64,000 nucleotides of DNA, from assembly GCA_964652775.1 (NCBI GenBank), contig CAZZAM010000016.1, positions 1-64,000 on the forward strand, read 5' to 3'. Shown in pieces: positions 8,865-16,955 of this stretch. The stretch is from UBA11346 sp038060575 (GTDB lineage Bacteria; Planctomycetota; UBA11346). Positions within the stretch are counted from its first letter, which is position 1. Every line of letters starts with the position of its first letter. Position numbers and translations under genes: made by a program. Under the pieces are notes generated by a model, which saw nothing but the letters and a program-made list of their open reading frames with translations, had not been told where the DNA came from and did no database searches.

Positions 8865-10882
8865 AGAAAACCTGGGTGTGGCTTGGCCTGTCGGTGTTGA
8901 TCGCTGGTGCGGGCGTCAGCTTGCTCCGCCCACGCGCCGAACCACCACGCACGTGGACCGAAGAAGTTCGCGTGGAACGAGGAGATGTTCCATTGTATCT
9001 GCACGAATTAGGTGTGTTGGCACCCCGTGATCCCGTGATGGTAAAATCACCGTTTAACGCACGCCTGCAGTGGATCATCGAAGATGGCACCTGGGTCGAT
9101 GTCGGAGAAGACGTCTTCATTCTGAGCGACGAGGATGAAGTGCGACGCGTTGCCGATCTGCGTTCTCAGATTATCCAAGCACGGGCAGAACTGCGTCTGG
9201 CGGAAATGCGGCGAGAACATGCCGATATGGCAGAACGACCCAAAGTTTCGGCGGCCGAACGCGGATTCACCCTTGCCGAAATCAAGCGTCGGTTGGTTGA
9301 TACTAAGCCAGTTGGTGGTCTTGAGTTGGTCAAGATTGCCGACCAACTGCGCCCGTTGGCCGCGGCCTCGGCACAGGCGCGACAGTCAGCAGAGCAGTTG
9401 CAGGATCTGTACCAAGCATCTCTTGACGCCTATTTAATTGCGTTGGATGCGCGGCAGGGAAACAAGGACGCCATATTGCGTATCCAGGCGAAAATTGACG
9501 AATTGGAGACGGCCGACACCGGAGAGGTTGGTCCTGATGCGGTTCGTGCCAAAGAAGAGCGTCAGCGGCAGATCACCAGTTTACACTCCGACATGGATCA
9601 GGCGCGGATTAAAGCCGACAAGCTCGAAAAAGCATTCGTAAGCGCCAAGGCAAAACGTGAAGCGGCTCAGGCGCCACGTGACGCTGCTGCACGCGCGTTG
9701 GCAGCCTGCGAGGCGGCCGAAGCCGACCTGCGCTTCCGGGCTGAGGTCGAGAAGAAGGGACTTGGTCTTGCGCGACTCCAGTTGGACGAGCGCCAGCAAC
9801 GCATCGAGCTTGATGAAACCAAACGTAAGTTAGAGCAAACCCGCATCGAAGTCAAAACTGGTTCCATGTCGCGGGTTGAACTCGAACGGCTTGAGGACCT
9901 CTACAAACGTCAAAGCAATGATTTGGAGGTGCTCCGCGCACGACTGGCGATCGAAGTTCGTCCGCCTGACGAAGCAATTACGGCCGAAGCGGACGCGCAA
10001 CTTGAACAGGCGCGCATCGCTGCGGAGGACGCTCGCAATTCCTATAAGCGCACGATTGATCTACTGGAACAAGATTTGCAATTGCGGCGCGCCAATGTCG
10101 AGCGATTGCAGGCTGACATTGATATGCGCGCGGCGGGATTCCCCGCGGTTCTTGAATCGGGGATTCGTTTTGCCGAACGCGAGATCGCACTCCTTGGACC
10201 AGACGAGGCGGCCGAACGCGTCGATGCCGAGCAGCGGTTACAACGCATGCGTGCGCAATTTGAAGCAGCCAAAGGCTCGCCGCCAAATATTGGCAAAGCC
10301 TCGGTTGCCGGACTTGCCCGAGTCATGCGTGGTGGCGATCGGTTACGGCAGGCTGGCGATCAGGCGTGGGATCAGGACTCCCTGGTTGAGATTTATCCGC
10401 CAGCAAACATGGATGTCAGCCTCCGCGTGAATCAAGAAGACATCGCACGGCTGCATATCGGAATGCATGCGCAGGTCGTTATTCCATCCTTGCATGACAA
10501 GGTGATGGCAGCGGATGTAGTCCAAGTCGCCGGTGTGGGTCGGGATAAATATGAGCGTCCGGATTACGGTGGAAAAATTGGTTTCGCCGATGTCGTCGAT
10601 TTTGATGTCAGGTTGCATCTCCTGGATACGAAGGGGGTCGATCTGCGCCAAGGCATGGCCGTGCGTGCCGATATCGAGATTGAGCGCCGGCAAAAAGTGC
10701 TGCGACTCCCGCTCGCGGCTGTGCGCAAGTCTGGTGATAGTTGGCAGGTCACGTTGCGCGATGGCTCGGCTGTCCGCACCGCTTCGATACACGGTCGCCC
10801 GGTCGGTCCGGAGTGGTTCATGATTGACGATGGGATAGCTGAAGGATCTGTAGTGCTCATTGAGCGGACGAGGAACCGATGA
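8861..10882 (+). CDS. Membrane-anchored HlyD/MacA-type adaptor (adaptor 3)
   Basis: A 673-residue membrane fusion protein with an N-terminal signal anchor (KTWVWLGLSVLIAGAGVSLL, residues 3-22). I prefer the ATG at 8861, which overlaps the previous stop as ATGA and has GAGG six bases upstream, over an ATG 15 nt earlier. A lipoyl half-motif (IIEDGTWVDVGEDVFILSD, about 70-90) is followed by an unusually long, charged coiled-coil region from about 95 to 490. The barrel follows (LVEIYPPANMDVSLRVNQED; GMHAQVVIP), with a MacA-like membrane-proximal part ending in LPLAAVRKSGDSWQV and GSVVLIE. It directly precedes the MacB-like gene, again with an ATGA overlap, and is the most MacA-like of the three adaptors. 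The long hairpin suggests it must span an unusually large periplasmic distance; that is inference. Confidence 0.82.
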   Translation: MKKTWVWLGLSVLIAGAGVSLLRPRAEPPRTWTEEVRVERGDVPLYLHELGVLAPRDPVMVKSPFNARLQWIIEDGTWVDVGEDVFILSDEDEVRRVADLRSQIIQARAELRLAEMRREHADMAERPKVSAAERGFTLAEIKRRLVDTKPVGGLELVKIADQLRPLAAASAQARQSAEQLQDLYQASLDAYLIALDARQGNKDAILRIQAKIDELETADTGEVGPDAVRAKEERQRQITSLHSDMDQARIKADKLEKAFVSAKAKREAAQAPRDAAARALAACEAAEADLRFRAEVEKKGLGLARLQLDERQQRIELDETKRKLEQTRIEVKTGSMSRVELERLEDLYKRQSNDLEVLRARLAIEVRPPDEAITAEADAQLEQARIAAEDARNSYKRTIDLLEQDLQLRRANVERLQADIDMRAAGFPAVLESGIRFAEREIALLGPDEAAERVDAEQRLQRMRAQFEAAKGSPPNIGKASVAGLARVMRGGDRLRQAGDQAWDQDSLVEIYPPANMDVSLRVNQEDIARLHIGMHAQVVIPSLHDKVMAADVVQVAGVGRDKYERPDYGGKIGFADVVDFDVRLHLLDTKGVDLRQGMAVRADIEIERRQKVLRLPLAAVRKSGDSWQVTLRDGSAVRTASIHGRPVGPEWFMIDDGIAEGSVVLIERTRNR

Positions 10883-12879
10883 GCGACGACGCCAAGCCGC
10901 TGATCGAGATTCGCGGATTAAGCCGTGTCTATCACATGGGTGAGAGTGAGGTGCGCGCGCTCGATGGAGTAGATCTGGTGGTGAACGAAGGTGAGTTCAT
11001 TGCGATCATTGGTCCATCAGGTTCAGGCAAATCGACGCTGATGTACGTGCTCGGCTGTCTCGATCGACCCAACGGTGGCAGCTATCACCTGGGTGGAGTC
11101 GAAGTCGGTGGTTTGGACGACGCGGCGCTATCGAAGGTCCGCAATCGTGAAATCGGCTACATTTTCCAATCATTCAATCTGCTGCCTGGGTTGAGCGTGG
11201 TCGAGAATATCGCCCTTGGGCTGGTGTATGCTGGCGAGTCGGCAGTGAATCGGCGCGCCACGGCAGTTACGCTTGCTTCCCGATTTGGCCTCGGCAATCG
11301 CCTTGGCCATACGCCAATGGAGTTGTCTGGCGGCCAGATGCAACGCGTGGCGATTGCCCGCGGATTGGCTTGTCGCCCGCGCCTGATCCTGGCCGATGAA
11401 CCGACGGGAAATCTCGACACCCGCACCGGTGCCGAAATCATGGCGATGTTTCGTAGTCTGCATGCCGAAGGCCACACCGTCGTGCTGGTTACGCATGATC
11501 CGGAAGTGGCGAAACAGGCCGACCGTGCGGTGCGCATCGTCGATGGTAGGATTGTTTCCGACGAACGGCATCCGCCGTCCCCCAGCGCACACCAAGCGAC
11601 CGTTTCAGCAACCGAGCACGGCATCTCCAAACCGACTGGTGACGGGGTCATCCATATCGCTGATACGTTACGGATTGCGATTCAGGAGGGATTGCTGTCG
11701 CACAAGATGCGCAGTGCCCTGACCATGCTCGGCATCGTGTTTGGTATCGCCGCGGTCATTGCCATGACCGCGATCACCGAAGGCGGCAAACGGCGGCAGT
11801 TGGAACAGATCCGCCAGATCGGCTTGAATGCGATCCAGGTTCGCAGCCTCGATCTGGAAGGATCGCGACTGCTCGCCCAGCGCCGGATCAATCCCGATGG
11901 ACTGACCAACGAAGATCTCGCTGCGCTGCGCCGCCATGTGGATGGCATCGAGGCATCAGCTGCGTGGAAGGGGCTCAAAGCTGATGTGCGTATCGGCGAT
12001 CGCATCGACCAGACCGCGACTCCGCTGGGTATCTCCGGCGATCTGCAAGGTGTGCTGGATTTTCATGTCGAGTCTGGTCGTTTCATCAGCGACGATGACG
12101 AGGCTGCCAAGGCGCGGGTGTGCGTCGTGGGATCCAGCGTGGCTGATCACCTGGGCATCAAACTGGGCGATGCCATCACCGTGGGTGACCAACCGCTGAC
12201 TGTCATCGGCGTGATGGGTCGGAAGACCTACGCGACCAGCGACATCAGCGACATCGCCATCGTCGATCGTAACCGGGATGTCTATCTCCCGTTCTCGACA
12301 CTACGGGCTTACTATCGACACATTGATCGCGACACTCAACTCGATGTCATCGCTTTGCGCATGGCCAGCGAAGCCGGGCTGGTGGAGCGATCGCAGTTGG
12401 CGCGACGCATCGTCAGCGATCTGCATCGCGGAGCCGAGGATATTGTGGTGTCGGTACCGTTGGAGGTTTTGCGCCAGGCCCAGGCCACCCGCGAAGTGTT
12501 CAACTTGCTGATCATCGTCATCGCAGCGATCTCCTTGATCGTCGGCGGCATCGGCATCATGAACATCATGCTGGCGTCAGTTACTGAACGCACTCGCGAG
12601 ATCGGAATCCGGCGCGCCGTCGGGGCGAGTCGGCGGATGGTGCTGGCGCAGTTCTTGGCCGAGGCATCCTTGCTCTCGCTCATCGGTGGCGTGATCGGAC
12701 TGTTGGCCGGCGTGGGCGGTGGTCTTGCCATTGAGGCCATGTTTGGCTTCCCGGTCGCCTTCAATCCACTGATTATGGTGCTAGCGGTCGTTGTCTCGGT
12801 GGGTATCGGCATCGGCTTTGGGCTCTATCCGGCCTGGAAAGCGGCGCGGATGGATCCGGTCGAGGCACTGCGCACCTGA
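10879..12879 (+). CDS. MacB-type ABC transporter (ATPase fused to FtsX-like permease)
   Basis: A 666-residue fused ABC exporter. Residues 1-240 are the ATPase: Walker A GPSGSGKST (about 49), signature LSGGQMQRVAIARG (about 153), Walker B LILADEPTGNLD. A first membrane helix at about 275-295 (ALTMLGIVFGIAAVIAMTAI) leads into the MacB periplasmic domain (to about 535). Three C-terminal helices follow: VIAAISLIVGGIGIMNIML, LIGGVIGLLAGVGGGLAIEA and MVLAVVVSVGIGIGFGLYPA. The length is close to E. coli MacB (648). MacB-type proteins transmit mechanical force to a periplasmic adaptor and TolC and move peptides, lipopeptides or other envelope substrates rather than pumping across the inner membrane. 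It is the last gene of the operon that starts at 1701. The substrate is unknown. Confidence 0.93.
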   Translation: MSDDAKPLIEIRGLSRVYHMGESEVRALDGVDLVVNEGEFIAIIGPSGSGKSTLMYVLGCLDRPNGGSYHLGGVEVGGLDDAALSKVRNREIGYIFQSFNLLPGLSVVENIALGLVYAGESAVNRRATAVTLASRFGLGNRLGHTPMELSGGQMQRVAIARGLACRPRLILADEPTGNLDTRTGAEIMAMFRSLHAEGHTVVLVTHDPEVAKQADRAVRIVDGRIVSDERHPPSPSAHQATVSATEHGISKPTGDGVIHIADTLRIAIQEGLLSHKMRSALTMLGIVFGIAAVIAMTAITEGGKRRQLEQIRQIGLNAIQVRSLDLEGSRLLAQRRINPDGLTNEDLAALRRHVDGIEASAAWKGLKADVRIGDRIDQTATPLGISGDLQGVLDFHVESGRFISDDDEAAKARVCVVGSSVADHLGIKLGDAITVGDQPLTVIGVMGRKTYATSDISDIAIVDRNRDVYLPFSTLRAYYRHIDRDTQLDVIALRMASEAGLVERSQLARRIVSDLHRGAEDIVVSVPLEVLRQAQATREVFNLLIIVIAAISLIVGGIGIMNIMLASVTERTREIGIRRAVGASRRMVLAQFLAEASLLSLIGGVIGLLAGVGGGLAIEAMFGFPVAFNPLIMVLAVVVSVGIGIGFGLYPAWKAARMDPVEALRT

Positions 12880-12884
12880 GAAAA

Positions 12885-12983
12885 CCGGTCAGGTGTACCG
12901 ACTGCAGACGTCATTTGGCGAGCGGGACCGCTGACTACCTAATGCCGGATGGCGTTTGGCGCCTGACCGGACCACGCTAGAGT
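12885..12983 (+). promoter_or_regulatory. Intergenic region upstream of ftsH with inverted repeat and weak promoter
   Basis: Between macB-like and ftsH lie two arms, CCGGTCAGG (12885-12893) and CCTGACCGG (12962-12970), a perfect 9-bp inverted repeat around a 68-nt loop. A weak sigma70-like pair, TTGGCG then 16 nt then TAGAGT (12978-12983), ends only 9 nt before the ftsH ATG, and no clear ribosome-binding site is seen. A very short or absent leader for ftsH is therefore possible. Confidence 0.25.
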
Positions 12984-12992
12984 AGGCGTCCG

Positions 12993-14984
12993 ATGCCTGA
13001 AAATCCTCCGCCAACGCCACCCAAGCCACGCGGCTTGTTCACCATGACTCTGCTGTTGGTGGGGTTGTTGTTCCTGGTCCTGCTCGCTTTCCGCGACGGC
13101 TTCTCGTCGACTCCGATCAGCTACGCCAAGTTCCTGAGTAATCTGCAAGAAGGCAAGGTCGCCAAGTTCGTTGGCGAATCTGACGTCATCTTGGTCACGC
13201 CATCACGCGAAGATGTTGATGCCAAGAAGTACTCGGTCGCCTGGCCGGGGGCGCGCTATTCAGACGAGGTATGGAAACGGACAACGGAAATTGCCGACCA
13301 CTGGAATGATGCGGCGATCATTGCGAACAAGAATGGCGGCAACAAAGTCGTCATCGACTACACCGGTGCCTTCGGGCCCAACATGTTCACCTCAATGTTG
13401 CCGTTGCTGATCATGTTCGGTCTTGCGGCCCTGCTGTTCTGGTTCTTCGTTATCCGCCGCATGAGTCAGGGCGGCGGTGTGCTGTCCTTCGGCAAGAGTC
13501 GCGCCCAGTTGATCACCAAGGGTAAAACGGGCAAAACCTTCAAGGATGTTGCTGGCATCGACGAGGCACGTGAAGAAGTCGAGGAGTTGGTCGCGTTCCT
13601 CAAAAATCCCAAGAAGTTCCAGAAGCTTGGCGGTCGCATTCCGCGCGGCGTCATGCTGGTCGGCTTGCCTGGCACCGGCAAGACGCTGCTGGCCAAGGCC
13701 ATCGCCGGTGAAGCAGACGTTCCATTTTATTCGATTTCCGGCTCGGATTTCGTAGAAATGTTTGTTGGCGTCGGTGCTTCGCGCGTTCGCGATCTGTTCT
13801 CGCAGGCCAAAGACAACTCGCCGTGCATTATCTTCATTGATGAGATCGACGCGGTCGGTCGTCGTCGCGGAACCGGATTCTCGTCGGGTGGTCACGATGA
13901 ACGCGAACAGACGCTCAACGCGATCCTGGTCGAGATGGATGGATTCTCGTCAACCGACAAGGTTATCGTCATCGCGGCGACCAATCGCGTTGACGTGCTC
14001 GATCCGGCGCTGCTGCGCCCCGGTCGCTTCGATCGCCACATCCACGTTGCGCTGCCTGACATCGCCGGCCGCGAACAGATCCTCGGCGTGCACGCTGGGA
14101 AGGTGAAATTGTCGCCGGAAGTTGATCTGTCCCTCATCGCCCGTGGTACGCCGGGATTCAGCGGTGCGGATCTCGAAAGCCTGATCAACGAAGCGGCGCT
14201 CAATGCAGCGCGTCATGAATTGGAAAGCGTCGGCCAAAAGGACCTCGACTATGCACGCGACCGAGTCGCGTTTGGTCGCGAAAAGAAAACCGGGTCGCGA
14301 GCAATGCCCGAGCGCGAGCGCGTCATCACTGCCTATCACGAGGCTGGCCACACCATACTCCAAGTCTTGGTCGAGGGCGCTGACGACCTGCACAAGGTGA
14401 CCATCATTCCGCGTGGACGTTCCCTCGGTGCGACGATGCATCTGCCAAATGAAGATCGCCACACCCATGGCCGCAAAAAGCTCCTGGGCGACATGACCGT
14501 CCTCTACGGCGGACGGATAGCTGAAGAAATGTTCTGCTCGGACATCACCACCGGCGCATCCAATGACATCGAACGGGCGACCCAGCTTGCCCGCGGCATG
14601 GTCTATGAATGGGGCATGTCTGACCGCATGGGGCCGATCAAATACACTGAGGCCCGGGACGGCGTCGGTGGTCATGAAGAGGTCGTGACGGTCAGCACAC
14701 CGACCCGACGCGAGCTCGACGAGGAAGTCCGTCGCATTGTTGATAAACAGTTTGGCGAAGCTCGGCAACTCATTGAAAACAATAAGGATAAGCTTGAGCG
14801 CGTGGCCAAGGCATTACTCGAACATGAGACGTTGGATGCCGCCCAAGTGAAGCGCTTGATGGATGGCGAAGAATTGCCACCACGCCGCCCGACAGTCGTG
14901 GTTCCCATCGTTCGTGAGCCGTCGTCCACGTCCAAACCAGACGCCGTGCCGCCGGTGGGTGACTTCAAGCCGCAGATCGCCTAA
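12993..14984 (+). CDS. ftsH: ATP-dependent zinc metalloprotease FtsH
   Basis: A 663-residue inner-membrane AAA+ protease that extracts and degrades membrane and short-lived cytosolic proteins as a hexamer. Two membrane helices flank the periplasmic part (about 15-35 and 133-157). The AAA module carries Walker A GLPGTGKT, Walker B IIFIDEID, and the second region of homology ending RPGRFDRHIHVALPD. The zinc protease motif HEAGH is at about residue 449, with the downstream Asp ligand region in FCSDITTGASNDIERAT. Walker A reads GLPGTGKT where most FtsH have GPPGTGKT; this is a minor change. The C-terminus ends in a Pro-rich, poorly conserved tail. Length is typical. It stands alone between the export operon and the prepilin genes. 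Confidence 0.97.
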   Translation: MPENPPPTPPKPRGLFTMTLLLVGLLFLVLLAFRDGFSSTPISYAKFLSNLQEGKVAKFVGESDVILVTPSREDVDAKKYSVAWPGARYSDEVWKRTTEIADHWNDAAIIANKNGGNKVVIDYTGAFGPNMFTSMLPLLIMFGLAALLFWFFVIRRMSQGGGVLSFGKSRAQLITKGKTGKTFKDVAGIDEAREEVEELVAFLKNPKKFQKLGGRIPRGVMLVGLPGTGKTLLAKAIAGEADVPFYSISGSDFVEMFVGVGASRVRDLFSQAKDNSPCIIFIDEIDAVGRRRGTGFSSGGHDEREQTLNAILVEMDGFSSTDKVIVIAATNRVDVLDPALLRPGRFDRHIHVALPDIAGREQILGVHAGKVKLSPEVDLSLIARGTPGFSGADLESLINEAALNAARHELESVGQKDLDYARDRVAFGREKKTGSRAMPERERVITAYHEAGHTILQVLVEGADDLHKVTIIPRGRSLGATMHLPNEDRHTHGRKKLLGDMTVLYGGRIAEEMFCSDITTGASNDIERATQLARGMVYEWGMSDRMGPIKYTEARDGVGGHEEVVTVSTPTRRELDEEVRRIVDKQFGEARQLIENNKDKLERVAKALLEHETLDAAQVKRLMDGEELPPRRPTVVVPIVREPSSTSKPDAVPPVGDFKPQIA

Positions 14985-15047
14985 TTGGGTGCGGACCTGG
15001 GCTATGGAAGCTCACCGTACAACCCGAGGTTTTCAGGTAATTTCTGA

Positions 15048-15076
15048 TTGTGATTCGAAACGTATAGGGCTAGTAT
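15048..15076 (+). promoter_or_regulatory. Predicted sigma70-like promoter of first prepilin gene
   Basis: TTGTGA (15048-15053), a 17-nt spacer and TAGTAT (15071-15076) each match four of six consensus bases. The predicted start of transcription, near 15083, would place the duplicated leader hairpin (15087-15109) at the very 5' end of the mRNA. The second prepilin gene shows a similar pair at the same distance from its hairpin. Confidence 0.4.
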
Positions 15077-15086
15077 GAACTCGTCC

Positions 15087-15134
15087 GGCCGCATCCATTC
15101 CATTCGGCCATATCGTTATCCACCCCGAACGCCC
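15087..15134 (+). repeat. Leader repeat copy 1 with 5' stem-loop
   Basis: This 48-bp stretch is repeated at 16095-16142 with 45 of 48 bases identical. It begins with GGCCG, a 13-nt loop and CGGCC (15087-15109), which would form a small stem-loop at the mRNA 5' end, and it ends with CCCCGAACGCCC. The copy lies 21 nt upstream of the prepilin ATG. It may be an mRNA-stabilising leader or a protein-binding site, or simply part of the unit that was duplicated with the gene. Confidence 0.7.
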
Positions 15135-15155
15135 TAACCGGCAACGGAGTTTCGT

Positions 15156-15932
15156 ATGTCCTATCCCCGATCACGTCAGGGTTTTACCCTGATCGAACTG
15201 TTGGTGGTGATCTCGATCATCGCCATCCTCGCCGGCATGCTCTTGCCTGCGATCAGCATGGTGCGTGAAAACGCCCGCAACGCCAACTGCGGCAGCAACC
15301 AGCATCAGATCGTCACCGCGATGCTGACCTACGGCAACGAAAACGACGGCGCTTGGCCGTACCATAAGGGCACCGACGCCACGTGGGGTAACCCGATCGT
15401 TAACGCCGCTGCCCTTACTGACAAATCGTCGGGCGTGACCACGCTGGAATTCCTGTCAAGCTGGTCTGATGGCGAACTCGTCCCCAAGCTGTTCTCCTGC
15501 CCATCGAACAGTGTTATTAGGCCGCCAATTGCCGCCAAAAACATGGACGTCGGCGGTTCCGTGACGCCCACCTGGACCATCGCTGACGTGGGTTACGCCT
15601 ATGACGGCAGTACTCCAGCCAACGGCAAGGCGAACCGTGTGGTGATTGGCGATCGCCCGATTTCCGCAACCGATACTAATCACAAGCGACTGGCAGTTGT
15701 CGTGTATTGCGACGGCCACGTCAGCAACGTGAAGTTCAAGACCGGTGCCACTGCGGCCGGAGCAGCGACGTACTTCTCTGATGCAACGACCGGCGGCAGC
15801 GTTACCGCTGTGTACGACAACAAGGACGCCATCGACGGTTCGACTGATGACAACGTGTATGACATTACCGACTTGCCGAATACCATGCTGAAGGCTGGTC
15901 GCGGTTCGACGACGCGTTGCTTCTTGCGCTGA
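15156..15932 (+). CDS. Prepilin-like secreted protein, H-X9-DG type (copy 1)
   Basis: A 258-residue protein with a class III (type IV pilin-like) signal: short basic leader, G/FTLIELLVVISIIAILAGMLLPAI with Glu at mature position 5. This directs cleavage and methylation by prepilin peptidase. The C-terminal part holds HKRLAVVVYCDG, a perfect H-X9-DG motif, typical of a very large PVC-group family of prepilin-like proteins. The body carries conserved Cys residues (NCGSNQHQI; FSCPSN). The start is supported by CGGAG upstream. A near-twin follows at 16163, and no other type II secretion or pilus gene is nearby. The function is probably a pseudopilin-like or surface-fibre component; the exact role of this family is unknown. 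Confidence 0.88.
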   Translation: MSYPRSRQGFTLIELLVVISIIAILAGMLLPAISMVRENARNANCGSNQHQIVTAMLTYGNENDGAWPYHKGTDATWGNPIVNAAALTDKSSGVTTLEFLSSWSDGELVPKLFSCPSNSVIRPPIAAKNMDVGGSVTPTWTIADVGYAYDGSTPANGKANRVVIGDRPISATDTNHKRLAVVVYCDGHVSNVKFKTGATAAGAATYFSDATTGGSVTAVYDNKDAIDGSTDDNVYDITDLPNTMLKAGRGSTTRCFLR

Positions 15933-15955
15933 TTCGCGCTCATTTGTGGTTACTT

Positions 15956-15990
15956 GCATCACCCTGGTCAGTTGGCCGGGGTGATGCTGT
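15956..15990 (+). terminator. Hairpin terminator after first prepilin gene
   Basis: GCATCACCC (15956-15964) pairs perfectly with GGGTGATGC (15979-15987) around a 14-nt loop, followed by TGTTT. It lies 24 nt after the stop codon, so each prepilin gene probably has its own transcript. Confidence 0.65.
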
Positions 15991-16056
15991 TTACCGGCCC
16001 TGGCTGGTGGCGTATATTGGAATAGCAGCATGGATTGATAGACACGCTGATTATCA

Positions 16057-16085
16057 GCGACAAATGCGCCACGATTCCGTATGCT
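16057..16085 (+). promoter_or_regulatory. Possible promoter of second prepilin gene
   Basis: GCGACA (16057-16062), 17 nt, then TATGCT (16080-16085). Each half matches four of six consensus bases. The spacing to the leader hairpin (9 nt) is nearly the same as for the first gene (10 nt), which is the main reason to believe it. Confidence 0.3.
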
Positions 16086-16094
16086 CTGTCATCT

Positions 16095-16142
16095 GGCCGC
16101 ATCCATTCCATTCGGCCATGTCGGTATCAACCCCGAACGCCC
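16095..16142 (+). repeat. Leader repeat copy 2 with 5' stem-loop
   Basis: Second copy of the 48-bp leader element found at 15087-15134, with three substitutions, all outside the GGCCG/CGGCC stem (16095-16117). It sits 20 nt before the ATG of the second prepilin gene. Sequence outside the repeat in the two upstream regions is much less alike, so the element seems to be under constraint or recently duplicated. Confidence 0.7.
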
Positions 16143-16162
16143 GTCCGGGCACGGAGGCTCCC

Positions 16163-16945
16163 ATGTCCCACCCCCATCCCCAACCAGATCAGGGTTTTAC
16201 TCTGATCGAACTCCTGGTGGTGATCTCGATCATCGCCATCTTGGCTGGTATGCTGATACCAACTCTCAGCATTGTTCGTGAACAGGCACGCTTGACGAAC
16301 TGCGGAAAAAATCAGGCCCAGATCGTGACGGCCATGTTGACCTACGGAAACGAGAACAGTGGTCAGTGGCCCTACGCCAAGGGCGCAGATGTCACCTACG
16401 GCACAATTGTGAATCCAACGGCCCTCACAGACAAGGCATCATCGGTTGCTTCGATGGAGTTGCTAGCCAGTTGGTCTGACGGGGAATTGGTTCCTAAGTT
16501 GTTTGCCTGTCCAGCTAACCCGATCGTCGTCCCGCCGACTGCGGTAAAAGACATGGATTCAGGAGGATTGATTACCGGTGGATGGACGGTCGGCACCATG
16601 GCTTACGCCTATGATCCATCAATCCCGATCAAGGCAAAGGCGACGCGTGCTGTGTTGGCCGATCGGCCGATCAGCGCAACAGAATCGAACCACAAGAAGC
16701 TTGTGGCGGTCGTTTTTGGTGACGGTCATGTTGGAAATGCAAAATTGAAACCCGGTGGTGCGACCGCCAGTGGTACAGCCACGTATTATTCTGACGGCAC
16801 GATCGGAGGCAGTGTAACGGGCGTTTATACGAATCCGGACACCGTCATGGGGACGACAGATGACAATATTTTTGATAACAATGGTGACAACCAAGCGCCG
16901 ACGTTGCAGGGTCGTGGATCGGCAACCCGGGCCTGGCTGCGCTAA
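16163..16945 (+). CDS. Prepilin-like secreted protein, H-X9-DG type (copy 2)
   Basis: A 260-residue paralogue of the preceding gene. I choose ATG 16163, with GGAGG six bases upstream and just before the pilin-type signal GFTLIELLVVISIIAILAGM; a longer open frame from 15917 runs through the leader repeat and terminator and is unlikely. It keeps the H-X9-DG motif as HKKLVAVVFGDG and the central Cys segment LFACPANP. The two proteins are alike over most of their length (shared NCG, QIVTAMLTYGNEN, ELVPKLF and GDRPISAT-like segments), which shows a tandem duplication with later divergence. The last residues, ATRAWLR, mirror TTRCFLR in copy 1. A strong hairpin terminator follows directly. Confidence 0.88.
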   Translation: MSHPHPQPDQGFTLIELLVVISIIAILAGMLIPTLSIVREQARLTNCGKNQAQIVTAMLTYGNENSGQWPYAKGADVTYGTIVNPTALTDKASSVASMELLASWSDGELVPKLFACPANPIVVPPTAVKDMDSGGLITGGWTVGTMAYAYDPSIPIKAKATRAVLADRPISATESNHKKLVAVVFGDGHVGNAKLKPGGATASGTATYYSDGTIGGSVTGVYTNPDTVMGTTDDNIFDNNGDNQAPTLQGRGSATRAWLR

Positions 16946-16955
16946 GTCAACCTTG

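Noticed and set aside
15116..15124. TTATCCACC resembling a DnaA box
   Set aside because: It is a single site with a mismatch, far from dnaA and part of the prepilin leader repeat.
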